Assembly (NCBI GenBank): GCA_903842475.1
Contig: CAIMMA010000514.1
Span: 1 to 12,189 of the forward strand
Source of the DNA: an uncultured bacterium
Lineage (GTDB): Bacteria > Desulfobacterota > Desulfobulbia > Desulfobulbales > Desulfobulbaceae
DNA: 12,189 nt
Reading direction: 5' to 3'
Shown here: positions 1 to 6,755 of the stretch, in pieces
How positions within the stretch are numbered: the first letter of the stretch is position 1
Layout: each line of letters begins with the position of its first letter
Position numbers and translations under genes: made by a program
The notes under the pieces: generated by a model
What the model was told of the DNA's origin: nothing
What the model saw: the letters and a program-made list of their open reading frames with translations, nothing else
The model's database searches: none

Positions 1-471
1 CGCGTTCTCGGCCACGGTCTCCACCGTGGCCCGGGCAATATCGTCGGCCTGATACTGCTCCACATCACGGCCGACTATCATGGCCACCTGGGACCTGGCC
101 AGGTCGACCTCGCCTGCGGCAAGCGATTGATGGATCTCCATACCGGCCTGGGAAAGCGAACGGGCTGAGAGACAGTAGAAAAGCAGCACGGTCTCAACCC
201 CAAAGCCGAGCAGGCCATGGACCCGGTAGGCCAACCCCAGGGTGCAGGCCGAAAGCATCCAGCAGCCGAGAATCAGGGCCAGCGCAAAGAAGAGGCCGGC
301 CCGAAATTCGTTGTTGGGCCAAAGCCTTCGAAAGACAGGCTCGGCCTGCTCGATGGCCCGGCCCATCCAGCGGACCGGATGGGGGAGCCAGCGGGGATCG
401 CCCACCAGCGCATCCAGGGCAAAGGCGGCGGGCAGGGCGAGCCAGGGGAGTATCTCCAAAAGGGACATCAT
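1..471 (-). CDS. cbiB: Adenosylcobinamide-phosphate synthase CbiB, N-terminal half (cut by window edge)
   Basis: CbiB is a membrane enzyme that joins (R)-1-amino-2-propanol phosphate to adenosylcobyric acid, giving adenosylcobinamide phosphate in the late cobalamin pathway. The 157 visible codons begin MMSLLEILPWLALPAAFALD. They show the family motifs GDPRWLPHPVRWMG (about residues 25-38), a hydrophobic segment around residues 62-80, and VGRDVEQYQADDIARATVETVAEN near 132-156, which matches the conserved VGRD...RA.VE..AEN block. The family is usually about 310-320 residues, so roughly half is missing to the left. The first ATG (469-471) shares one base with the cobD stop (TGATG), and a second ATG follows at once at 466-468. 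A GAGG lies just upstream inside cobD. Translation is probably coupled to cobD. It makes the acceptor reaction that uses the cobD product. Some naming schemes call this gene cobD. Confidence 0.93.
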   Translation of the reverse strand, partial: MMSLLEILPWLALPAAFALDALVGDPRWLPHPVRWMGRAIEQAEPVFRRLWPNNEFRAGLFFALALILGCWMLSACTLGLAYRVHGLLGFGVETVLLFYCLSARSLSQAGMEIHQSLAAGEVDLARSQVAMIVGRDVEQYQADDIARATVETVAENA

Positions 472-1559
472 CAGGCCTCGGGGGTGGTGCCGACGGCGGC
501 CAGGAGATGGCGGACCACGGCTGCATTGGTGGCCGCATCCTTGAGGGCCACCCGAACGTAGCGCTCGCTTAACCCGTGGAAGTTGGCGCAGTTGCGAATG
601 AGGAAGCGTTGCTCGGCCAGGGCCCGGCACACGGCGGCCGCGGTTCGATCCGGCGGCAGGCCGAGGAGGAAATAGGAGGTGGCGCTCGGATACAGGGTCA
701 GGCGCCCGATACCCAGCCGTTCGCTCAACAGGCGGCCTTCGGCGGCCAGATAGACGTGGGTCTGCTCGAGGAAGGCGGCGACCTCGGCCCGGTGATCCCC
801 CAGGAAACCGACCGCCTCCTGGGCCAGGCTGTTGACGCACCAGGGCTGCATATAACGACGGAACCGATCGACCACCAAGGGGTCGGCCACCAGAAACCCG
901 GCCCGCAAGCCCGGCATGCCGAAGATTTTCGACACCGACCAGAGAACGATGACATTGTCAAGGCCGCAGCGGCTCAGGCTCTCACTCTCACTGGCCGGAA
1001 CAAAGGGCAGGTAGGATTCGTCGATGATGAAACGGACGTCCGGGTGGTGGCGGCAGAGCGCCAGCAGGTCAGAGGTGGGAATCAATTGCCCGGTGGGATT
1101 GTTGGGATTGCAGAGAAAAACCGTGTCCATACCGGCCAGGGCCGTGGCCAACCGTTCCAAATCCGGCGCAAACCCGGCGGCCGCTTCGGCCAGGAAAAAT
1201 TCGGGCTCGATGTCATGGACCCGGCAGCCGTCGGTATAGTCGGCGTAGGTCGGCCCGACGATGAGCACCCGCTTTGACCGCAGCGCCGCGCAGGCCGTAT
1301 AGATGAACTGGGTCGTGCCGCCTCCGGCCAGAACCCGCTGCGGCTCAACCCCCAGCAGGGCGGCAATGGCCCGCACCGCCCCCCGGCCATCGACCTCGGG
1401 CAGCACCCGGATCCGATCCAGCCGGCCCTGAAGATGCTCGATCAGGCCCGGCATGGTGCCCAGGGGGTTAATGTTGCTGCTCATGTCGATGATCGCCTCC
1501 GGCCGGCAGCCCAACTGCTCGGCCAGCGCCACAACGTTGCCCCCGTGCCCCTGGATCAT
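471..1559 (-). CDS. cobD: L-threonine-O-3-phosphate decarboxylase CobD (PLP enzyme, aminotransferase fold)
   Basis: The enzyme decarboxylates L-threonine-O-3-phosphate to (R)-1-amino-2-propanol phosphate, the linker that CbiB attaches in cobalamin synthesis. The 362-residue length fits the family. Visible class I/II aminotransferase features are HGGN (5-8), DMSSNINPLG (25-34), GGGTTQFIY (79-87), PTYADY (103-108), NPNNPTG (151-157), IDESYLPF (179-186) and SVSKIFGMPGLRAGF (208-222), where Lys211 is the expected Schiff-base lysine for PLP. The start ATG overlaps the cobQ stop by 4 bp (ATGA at 1556-1559), with AAGGA about 9 bases upstream. The stop overlaps the cbiB start. A histidinol-phosphate aminotransferase (HisC) is the main alternative, since the folds are close. 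The HGGN and SSNINPLG motifs and the position between cobQ and cbiB favour CobD. It is called cobC in the Pseudomonas nomenclature. Confidence 0.93.
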   Translation of the reverse strand: MIQGHGGNVVALAEQLGCRPEAIIDMSSNINPLGTMPGLIEHLQGRLDRIRVLPEVDGRGAVRAIAALLGVEPQRVLAGGGTTQFIYTACAALRSKRVLIVGPTYADYTDGCRVHDIEPEFFLAEAAAGFAPDLERLATALAGMDTVFLCNPNNPTGQLIPTSDLLALCRHHPDVRFIIDESYLPFVPASESESLSRCGLDNVIVLWSVSKIFGMPGLRAGFLVADPLVVDRFRRYMQPWCVNSLAQEAVGFLGDHRAEVAAFLEQTHVYLAAEGRLLSERLGIGRLTLYPSATSYFLLGLPPDRTAAAVCRALAEQRFLIRNCANFHGLSERYVRVALKDAATNAAVVRHLLAAVGTTPEA

Positions 1560-3067
1560 CGGTCCATTCCTTGCAGATGCCCGGGTAAGAGCGCGGAGAT
1601 CGCGTCAATATCGAGATGGCGCAACGCATGTTCGGCCAACTGGTCGTAGGCCTGATCCCGGGCCGCCGGGCCATGGAGCCGGTCAACGTGCAGGGCACCG
1701 AGGCCGATGGCGGCCAGCCAATGACGGGTGATGGCCGGAGTGTCGAACAGCCCGTGCATGTAGGTGCCGACCACCCGGCCTTCAGCGGCCAGACAGCCGT
1801 CGGAATCGGTGCAGGGCAGTCCGTTGCGGCCCTGGATCCGCAGCAGAGCCAGGCCCTGGGGCGGCCGGGTCTGGCCCATGTGGATCTCGTACCCCTTGCC
1901 GGGGATACCGTCCCAGGTGAAATCGGTCAGGGTGGTGGTCTTGGGCGCTTTCAGCACGGTGGCCACCGGCAGCAATCCCAGGCCCGGGGTGGCGCCGGCT
2001 ACGCCCTCGATGCCGTCGGGATCCTCCACCCGTTCGCCCAGCATCTGATACCCGCCGCAGATGCCCAGCAGATGCCCGCCATCGGCCACGTACCGCAGGA
2101 TTCGGTCGCGCCAGCCGGTGGCGGCCAGCCACTCCAGATCACTGCACGTCGACTTGGTGCCCGGCAGAATAATTGCCTGGTACCCATCGAGATCCTGGGG
2201 CTGCTGGAGATACACCAGATTGCACCCCGCAAGTTGGGCCAACGGATCGAAATCGGTGAAATTGGAGATATGGGGCAACCGAAGGACCGCAATCGTCGGC
2301 TCGGAGGACGAGGCCGGATCAAAAGGCCGGGCGTTCTCGATCACCACCGCATCCTCGGCCTCGATATGAAAATGGTTGTACCAGGGCAGCACCCCGAACA
2401 CCGGTTTACCGGTACGCTGCTCGATCCAGTCGATCCCATCCTGAAACAGGGCGATATCGCCCCGGAACCGATTGATCACAAACCCTTTGACCTGCTCCTG
2501 CTGCTCCGCATTCAGGCAGGCCAGAGTACCGACAATCTGGGCGAACACGCCGCCGCGGTCGATGTCGGCCACCAGAATGACCGGTGCGCCCGCGTGCGCC
2601 GCAGCCCGCAGGTTGACGATGTCGCCGGCCATCAGGTTGACCTCGGCGCAGGAACCCGCCCCCTCCATCACCACCAGCTCACAGTCCCGGCGCAGACGGT
2701 CCAGCGCCGCACAGCTCTGGGTGAACAGAAACTCCTTTTTGGTGTAATACGACTGGGCCGAGGCCTCCATCCAGGCGGTACCGTTGAGCACCACCTGGGA
2801 GCCCAGGTCGCTCACCGGCTTGAGCAGCACCGGATTCATATCCACATGGGGCGCGATCCGGGCAGCCTCGGCCTGGACGATCTGGGCCCGTCCCATCTCG
2901 GCGCCCTCGGGGGTCACGCCGGAGTTGTTCGACATATTCTGGGCCTTAAACGGTGCCACCCGGAACCCGCGATTGGCAAAAATACGGCACAGGGCGGTGG
3001 TGACGATGCTCTTGCCCACATCCGAGCCGGTACCAAGCACGGCCAGGCAGGCTGCTAGTTCTGACAT
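1556..3067 (-). CDS. cobQ: Cobyric acid synthase CobQ/CbiP (glutamine-hydrolysing)
   Basis: The enzyme amidates side chains b, d, e and g of adenosylcobyrinic acid a,c-diamide, using glutamine and ATP, to give adenosylcobyric acid. The protein has 503 residues, near the usual length. The N-terminal dethiobiotin-synthetase-like domain has a P-loop variant GTGSDVGKS (12-20), APFKAQNMSNNS (38-49), VVMEGAGSCAEVNL (132-145) and ADIDRGGVFAQ (167-177). The C-terminal class I glutamine amidotransferase domain has GICGGYQMLG with the nucleophile Cys337, and GTYMHGLFD with His438. The start is supported by GGAGGAAG just before ATG 3067. It lies 70 bp downstream of cobO and overlaps cobD by 4 bp, consistent with one late-cobalamin operon. 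CbiP is the name used for the anaerobic pathway, which is likelier here if the host is a sulfate reducer. Confidence 0.96.
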   Translation of the reverse strand: MSELAACLAVLGTGSDVGKSIVTTALCRIFANRGFRVAPFKAQNMSNNSGVTPEGAEMGRAQIVQAEAARIAPHVDMNPVLLKPVSDLGSQVVLNGTAWMEASAQSYYTKKEFLFTQSCAALDRLRRDCELVVMEGAGSCAEVNLMAGDIVNLRAAAHAGAPVILVADIDRGGVFAQIVGTLACLNAEQQEQVKGFVINRFRGDIALFQDGIDWIEQRTGKPVFGVLPWYNHFHIEAEDAVVIENARPFDPASSSEPTIAVLRLPHISNFTDFDPLAQLAGCNLVYLQQPQDLDGYQAIILPGTKSTCSDLEWLAATGWRDRILRYVADGGHLLGICGGYQMLGERVEDPDGIEGVAGATPGLGLLPVATVLKAPKTTTLTDFTWDGIPGKGYEIHMGQTRPPQGLALLRIQGRNGLPCTDSDGCLAAEGRVVGTYMHGLFDTPAITRHWLAAIGLGALHVDRLHGPAARDQAYDQLAEHALRHLDIDAISALLPGHLQGMDR

Positions 3068-3137
3068 ATCTTCCTCCGAAGCCGACGATCAGGGCTGTTG
3101 GCCGCCCGCTGGGCATCGCCGCCTCTTATCGTTGACG

Positions 3138-3653
3138 TTAGCCTTCAATTCCCTTGCGGGCGAGTACGCCCCGATCATAATAATGTTTCACCAGTCGCAT
3201 CTCGGTCACCAGATCGGCCCGTTCCAGCACCCGGGGCGGAGCGCCCCGGCCGGTGAGCACCAGCTCCACCTGCGGCGGCCTCCGGTCGATCAGGGCGAGC
3301 AGGTCGTCTTCACTGAGCAGTTGCAGGGCCACCGCCACATTGGCCTCATCGGCGATGACCAGATCATACGCCCCCGAGGCCAGCGCTCGGTGCAGGGTCG
3401 CGAGCCCCTGGCGGGCCGCATCGATATCGGCCTGACTGGGCGCGGTGAGGAGAAAGCAGCCTCGCCCGAACTGCTCAAGGGTTATGCAGTCGGCGAACCG
3501 CTCCAACGCCTTGATTTCACTATACTCGGCATTTTTGATGAACTGCCCGATATAGACGTTGAGACCGGCACCGGCTGCCCGAAGCGCCAGGCCAAAAGCG
3601 GCGGTGGTCTTGCCCTTGCCGTCGCCGGTATACACCTGGACAAATCCCTGCAT
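3138..3653 (-). CDS. cobO: Cob(I)yrinic acid a,c-diamide adenosyltransferase (CobO/BtuR/CobA type)
   Basis: This ATP:co(I)rrinoid adenosyltransferase forms the Co-C bond of adenosylcobalamin, during synthesis or salvage. The 171-residue protein begins MQGFVQVYTGDGKGKTTAAF, with the family P-loop GDGKGKTTA at residues 10-18. It also has DLVIADEANVAV (the usual position of the LDE(I/L)N motif), VELVLTGRGAPP, and the C-terminal ADLVTEMRLVKHYYDRGVLARKGIEG signature split over the last 27 residues. The reading frame is open 24 codons further upstream (to 3725), but that extension is unlike the family, and a near-perfect AAGGAGG sits 6 bases before ATG 3653, which decides the start. It is the first gene of the operon, with 70 bp before cobQ. 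A sigma70-like promoter lies about 120-150 bp upstream. PduO- and EutT-type adenosyltransferases are excluded by the P-loop. Confidence 0.95.
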   Translation of the reverse strand: MQGFVQVYTGDGKGKTTAAFGLALRAAGAGLNVYIGQFIKNAEYSEIKALERFADCITLEQFGRGCFLLTAPSQADIDAARQGLATLHRALASGAYDLVIADEANVAVALQLLSEDDLLALIDRRPPQVELVLTGRGAPPRVLERADLVTEMRLVKHYYDRGVLARKGIEG

Positions 3654-3659
3654 CTTCCC

Positions 3660-3666
3660 CCTCCTT
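3660..3666 (-). promoter_or_regulatory. Shine-Dalgarno that fixes the cobO start
   Basis: On the minus strand, AAGGAGG followed by GGGAAG precedes ATG 3653 with a 6-base spacer. It is the strongest ribosome binding site in this operon and lies inside the longer open frame that begins at 3725, arguing that the longer frame is not the true protein. Confidence 0.8.
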
Positions 3667-3720
3667 GCCAAGACGGTCGGCAGTGCTGCAGACGGCGCCC
3701 GGACAGCTCGATCCTCTCGC

Positions 3721-3758
3721 GGCAACTGCCGGCACCTTGAAAACCACCGGCAGCAACC
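3721..3758 (-). other. Hairpin in the cobO leader
   Basis: In the predicted leader RNA, GGTTGCTGCCGG and CCGGCAGTTGCC can pair over 12 positions with one mismatch and two G-U pairs, around a loop of about 14 nt. No T-run follows on either strand, so it is not a typical intrinsic terminator. It lies between the candidate promoter and the cobO ribosome binding site and could be regulatory. It does not look like the conserved core of a cobalamin riboswitch. Confidence 0.4.
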
Positions 3759-3772
3759 TGGTAAAAGGATGA

Positions 3773-3801
3773 CTAATAGATAATCGCCGACGAACAGTCA
3801 A
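3773..3801 (-). promoter_or_regulatory. Candidate sigma70-type promoter of the cobO-cobQ-cobD-cbiB operon
   Basis: Read on the minus strand, TTGACT (complement of 3796-3801) is followed after exactly 17 bases by TATTAG (complement of 3773-3778). The -35 matches TTGACA at 5 of 6 positions and the -10 matches TATAAT at 4 of 6. This predicts a leader of about 110 nt before cobO. The -35 lies inside one of two near-identical repeats. No experiment is available, so this is a pattern match only. Confidence 0.5.
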
Positions 3802-3868
3802 CAGCTTTTCACCGCGCCCACCCCCAGAGGGAACGCCTGCTTGGTGTAGACCTCCGACGACAGTCAAC
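3787..3868. repeat. Pair of near-identical direct repeats upstream of cobO (possible operator)
   Basis: CCGACGAACAGTCAAC at 3787-3802 and CCGACGACAGTCAAC at 3854-3868 differ only by one extra A. They are 67 bp apart in the same orientation. The first contains the candidate -35 element of the cobO promoter, and the second has no -10 partner at a usable distance. This arrangement suits a regulator binding two sites, one over the promoter. The regulator is unknown. Confidence 0.45.
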
Positions 3869-4018
3869 CGGCACCAGCGACCGGGTTTTCGGAAAACACC
3901 GCATGGCGCCGCCGAACCATCCCCTCCGGCCAAGATGTTCTTGATAAAATTACCAAAAGATGTTTCCCTCCCGCCCCTGCTGTCCCTAACCGACCAACCC
4001 TCTTTTCAGGAACCTACC

Positions 4019-4627
4019 ATGAAGCACCCAATGTTCACGACAACCCTTGGCCAATCGATCCTCTGCGGCGTGCTGGCCGGCCTGATCGGTACCCTCCCGA
4101 CGCAACCGGCCATGGCCGACGATGAACTCCGAGCAGGCGCTGTCCTCCAAGTCCCGTTCACCCTGGGCGCAGACTTTTCCGGTTTCGACCCGGCACGAAT
4201 CCGTATCGGCCTGACCTGCCAGTATGCCCATATCGAGGAAGACCAGATCACCACCTTGCGCACCATCGACGTGACCGATCCCGACAACCCCTTGGTTATG
4301 CATGCCTCCACCCAGATAGACGAAGGCGATCAGGTCCATGGCCTTGAAGGCAACCTGTTCATCGAGGTCTTCAACGGTTTTAACGGCTCAGCCGAACTCC
4401 TCGGTTTTTACGGCAACAATGATATCCAGGGGGCTGCAGGAGCGGGATACAGCGTTGCCGACAGCTTCTTTCTTGCTGTCAAAGCCATGTTCCCCTATGC
4501 CGAAATCGGCATGCGGATCATGAACCATCCGGAAATCTATGGCGGCGTCAAGTCCCTGGGGTCGTTCGATCCGGCAAAAGAGAGCCAAACCATCGACCAA
4601 CGGGTTAGGCTCGTCCCGGTCCGGTAA
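4019..4627 (+). CDS. Exported protein of unknown function (Sec signal peptide)
   Basis: I do not recognise this 202-residue protein. It begins with a clear Sec signal peptide: Lys2-His3, a hydrophobic core around residues 13-26, and a PAMA-DDE cleavage site after Ala33, leaving about 169 mature residues. The frame is open back to 3935, but the signal peptide and AGGA 7 bases upstream favour ATG 4019. The mature part is rich in Gly, Phe and alternating polar/hydrophobic residues, with likely beta strands such as AGAVLQVPFTLG, GNLFIEVFNGF and SFFLAVKAMFPYAEIGMRIM. This would suit a small beta-barrel or beta-sandwich envelope protein, although it ends in VRLVPVR and lacks the usual C-terminal aromatic residue. 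It has one Cys in the mature part. It is transcribed away from the cobalamin operon. A link to that operon is not supported beyond the shared upstream region. Confidence 0.7.
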   Translation: MKHPMFTTTLGQSILCGVLAGLIGTLPTQPAMADDELRAGAVLQVPFTLGADFSGFDPARIRIGLTCQYAHIEEDQITTLRTIDVTDPDNPLVMHASTQIDEGDQVHGLEGNLFIEVFNGFNGSAELLGFYGNNDIQGAAGAGYSVADSFFLAVKAMFPYAEIGMRIMNHPEIYGGVKSLGSFDPAKESQTIDQRVRLVPVR

Positions 4628-4645
4628 CATCCGCCCACCGACCAT

Positions 4646-4681
4646 GGCAGGTGTGCACCTTTGCAGAGGCCAGCACCTGCC
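4646..4681 (+). other. Inverted repeat after the exported-protein gene (weak terminator candidate)
   Basis: GGCAGGTG (4646-4653) and CACCTGCC (4674-4681) are perfect 8-bp arms around a 20-nt loop, starting 19 bp after the stop codon. C-rich sequence follows instead of a T-run, so intrinsic termination is doubtful. Confidence 0.3.
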
Positions 4682-5043
4682 TCCCCCCGCCCCTCTCGAT
4701 ACGGGCACAGCAGGCCCGCGGCTGCGGCCATCCAGCCGATCTCGACGGCTAGTCCATGGACCGAAGCCCCCAGAGGCCTTCGCCTGAAAAAACCCCAAAC
4801 CGCCGATATCCCGTTCCCGATCCGCAGTAAAATTGTGGTACCACCTTGCCGCTGCTTACGGTTCGACACTCGGTCCGAACCGAAGAAACCTCCCGAAAGA
4901 AAGCCCAGCCAAACGCCTTTGTCATTGTTTTCATAGAATAAAAAAAAGACAATCTTTCCAGAAAATATTTTTCACCCCTCACCTTTTGGTGAAATCATGG
5001 AGTAGTGGGGGGTTACATAATTCCGCCGCCTGCTAAGATTAAA

Positions 5044-5060
5044 ATTGAGCATTATTGAGC
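5044..5060 (+). repeat. Tandem ATTGAGC pair, 10-bp period
   Basis: ATTGAGC occurs at 5044-5050 and again at 5054-5060, one helical turn apart, separated by ATT. The spacing would put both copies on the same DNA face, as for a protein binding site. Short, so chance is possible. Confidence 0.3.
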
Positions 5061-5109
5061 TTTCCTTACCTAAATAGAGAAAAACGGAGATCGACTCTTG
5101 TTGGCAAAT

Positions 5110-5118
5110 TGTTGATAA
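5110..5118 (-). promoter_or_regulatory. Near-consensus DnaA box
   Basis: On the minus strand the site reads TTATCAACA, one base different from the E. coli consensus TTATCCACA. It lies about 30 bp left of the AT-richest tract and 278 bp before the dnaA start. It could serve origin function or dnaA autoregulation. Confidence 0.4.
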
Positions 5119-5395
5119 CCCCCAAACTTTTGGTCCAACATGCTGATTTAATAATGTATTATTTAATTATTATTCAATTCCGGGTTGTTATTGCCAATTG
5201 CACACTCGAGCCCTTGAAAATGCTCTTGGCCGCCGGCAGTTGCAGCGGGTGGAGAACCGTCTTGTTTACAGCATGAAATCAGCCCATACCGCTTTTGACC
5301 ACAGCCGGGTTTTTCAGTACATCAGCGCCATTGCTCTGAACGGATTCTTACATGGAACGCAGGAAGAACTTTTTACTACTAAAGGGAAACTATCT

Positions 5396-6713
5396 ATGCT
5401 GTGGAATACGATCAAAACTTCTCTGCACCGCGCCTTGCCGGAAAGCGAATTTGACCTGTGGATCAAACCGCTGGAATGCAGACAACAGGACGGGCAGATT
5501 CTTAAGCTGGTCGGACCGGATCGTTTTTTTTGCGCCTGGGTGGAAGATCGCTATCTTGACCTGATCCGCCATACCGCCGAACAAGTAAGCAAAACCGCCA
5601 ACGTCCAACTGACCATCGCCGAAAATCAGCCGATGCACTTTGAAAGCGACCGCCGTGGCCAGCTGCAGCTCCCGGGAACCACCGGCGGCACCCGGCTGCG
5701 CTCCCTCCATCCCGCCTTTACCTTCGAACAGTTCATGGTCGGCGATTCAAATCTCTTGGCCCGTTCCGCCTGCAAGGCGCTGGCCACGGGCGATGCCACT
5801 TTCGGCAACTGCCTGTTCATGAACAGCTCCACCGGCCTGGGCAAAAGCCATCTGACCCAGGCAGTGGTCCACCAGGTGTTGCGTTCCGCTCCTTCCACCC
5901 GACTGCACTACCTGACCGCCCAGCAGTTTTCGGCGGAGATGGTCAAGGGCATCCGCACCAATACCATGGAGCAGTTTTCCAAAAAATATGTCAACCAGTG
6001 CGACATGCTGCTGGTGGAAGACATTCATACCCTGACCGGTAAAAAACAAAACCCAGGAAGAACTCAACACCGTGCTCGATTATCTGATCAAGTCGGGTCG
6101 GCGGGTTATTCTGACTTCGGCCCTGGCCCCCAATAAACTCCAGGGGATTGACGACGATTTCCGCAGCCGGATGACCTCGGGCCTGGTGACCGGGATTGAT
6201 TCGCCCGATTACGAGACCAGAGCCCGGATTATCCGTCATAAACTCCAGTCGCACGGCCTGGAAAGCGATGACGATGTCGTGGGTTTTATCGCCGAAAACC
6301 TCCAGGGCGACATCAGAAGAATGGAGAGCGCCATTATCGGCATCAAGGCCAAATCCTGCCTGTACAATGCCCCGCCGGATCTACGCATGGCCCGCGAAGT
6401 GATCCATGGCCTCGTCGGCGTCTCGGTGGCGATCACCGGTGAATCCATCCGTGAGCTCATCGGCAGCCAGTTTCGGGTCAGCATCGACGATCTGCGCAGC
6501 CGCTCGCGGAAACGTTCGGTCACCTTCCCCCGGCAGCTGGCCATGTACCTCACCCGTAAATACACCGATAAATCGCTGGCCGACATCGGCAACATGTACA
6601 ACCGCGACCACTCCACCGTGCTCCACGCGATCAAGACCATCACCAAGGACATGTCGCGCGAGACCACAGTCCGGGAGCAGGTGGAACTGCTCTGCGCCAA
6701 AATAAAAAAATAA
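5396..6713 (+). pseudogene. dnaA: Chromosomal replication initiator DnaA, interrupted by a one-base frameshift
   Basis: DnaA binds DnaA boxes at the origin and, with ATP, opens the duplex and loads helicase. Domain I starts MLWNTIKTSLHRALPESEFD (residues 1-20) and includes LWIKPL. A short linker (about 76-106) follows. The AAA+ domain has TFEQFMVGDSNLLA, Walker A STGLGKSH (145-152) and Walker B DMLLVEDIH (203-211). After GKK (215-217) the frame breaks in the run AAAAAACAAAACCC (6041-6054). Dropping one base restores TQEELNTVLDYLIKSGRR and then the rest, including FRSRMTSGL (arginine-finger region), DIRRMESAI (sensor 2), and domain IV with YLTRKYTDKSLADIG and RDHSTVLHAIK. The uninterrupted first frame would end at 6136. 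The corrected protein is about 438 residues, a normal length. The start at ATG 5396 fits domain I; AAAGGG lies about 9 bases upstream, and the frame is open 66 unrelated codons further. A sequencing or assembly indel is the simplest cause, because dnaA is usually essential. Confidence 0.9.
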
Positions 6714-6755
6714 ACAGGGGGCCACACCGCCTGAACCGCTGCACCCCTCCCAGCC

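Larger units (their letters stand above)
4628..5395. other. Long gene-free, partly AT-rich region before dnaA (candidate replication origin or dnaA control region)
   Basis: No convincing gene is present in these 768 bp. The first half is GC-rich and contains an inverted repeat CGGTTCG/CGAACCG (4859-4882). From about 4921 to 5200 the base composition changes sharply. There are an A-run at 4941-4948, a TCACC-TTTT-GGTGA hairpin (4979-4992), two ATTGAGC repeats and an almost pure A/T tract at 5146-5176. TGTTGATAA at 5110-5118 is an 8-of-9 match to the inverted DnaA box TGTGGATAA, and TTTTTCACC at 4968-4976 is an 8-of-9 match to TTWTNCACA. DnaA boxes with an AT-rich unwinding tract beside dnaA are the classic bacterial origin layout, but two weak boxes are few, and dnaN is not downstream. 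I see no convincing promoter for dnaA. Confidence 0.4.

Noticed and set aside
1616..3058. A 480-codon open frame on the plus strand opposite cobQ
   Set aside because: It is antisense to a fully conserved cobQ, its translation has no recognisable motif, and GC-rich codon bias commonly opens such frames. The same reasoning removes 576-1277 (opposite cobD), 7461-7910 (opposite hemY), 9059-9907 (opposite htpG) and 10828-11589 (opposite pcm).
3654..3725. Longer cobO start giving 24 extra residues
   Set aside because: AAGGAGG with ideal spacing precedes ATG 3653, and the adenosyltransferase family begins a few residues before the P-loop, as the shorter protein does.
3654..4018. Cobalamin riboswitch upstream of cobO
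   Set aside because: A GCAGCACTGCC in the leader loosely recalls the B12 box, but the full rGYCAcTG and the conserved upstream core (GGTG.AA.TCC, CCCGC) are absent. A covariance search would settle it.
5198..5395. A 66-codon N-terminal extension of dnaA
   Set aside because: DnaA domain I starts naturally at MLWNTIK (5396). The upstream residues have no DnaA similarity and no ribosome binding site is seen before the upstream in-frame starts.
6041..6054. Programmed frameshifting in dnaA
   Set aside because: The required shift is +1, the A-run is not phased as a -1 slippery heptamer, there is no zero-frame stop at the site and no recognised +1 stimulator. An indel is simpler.
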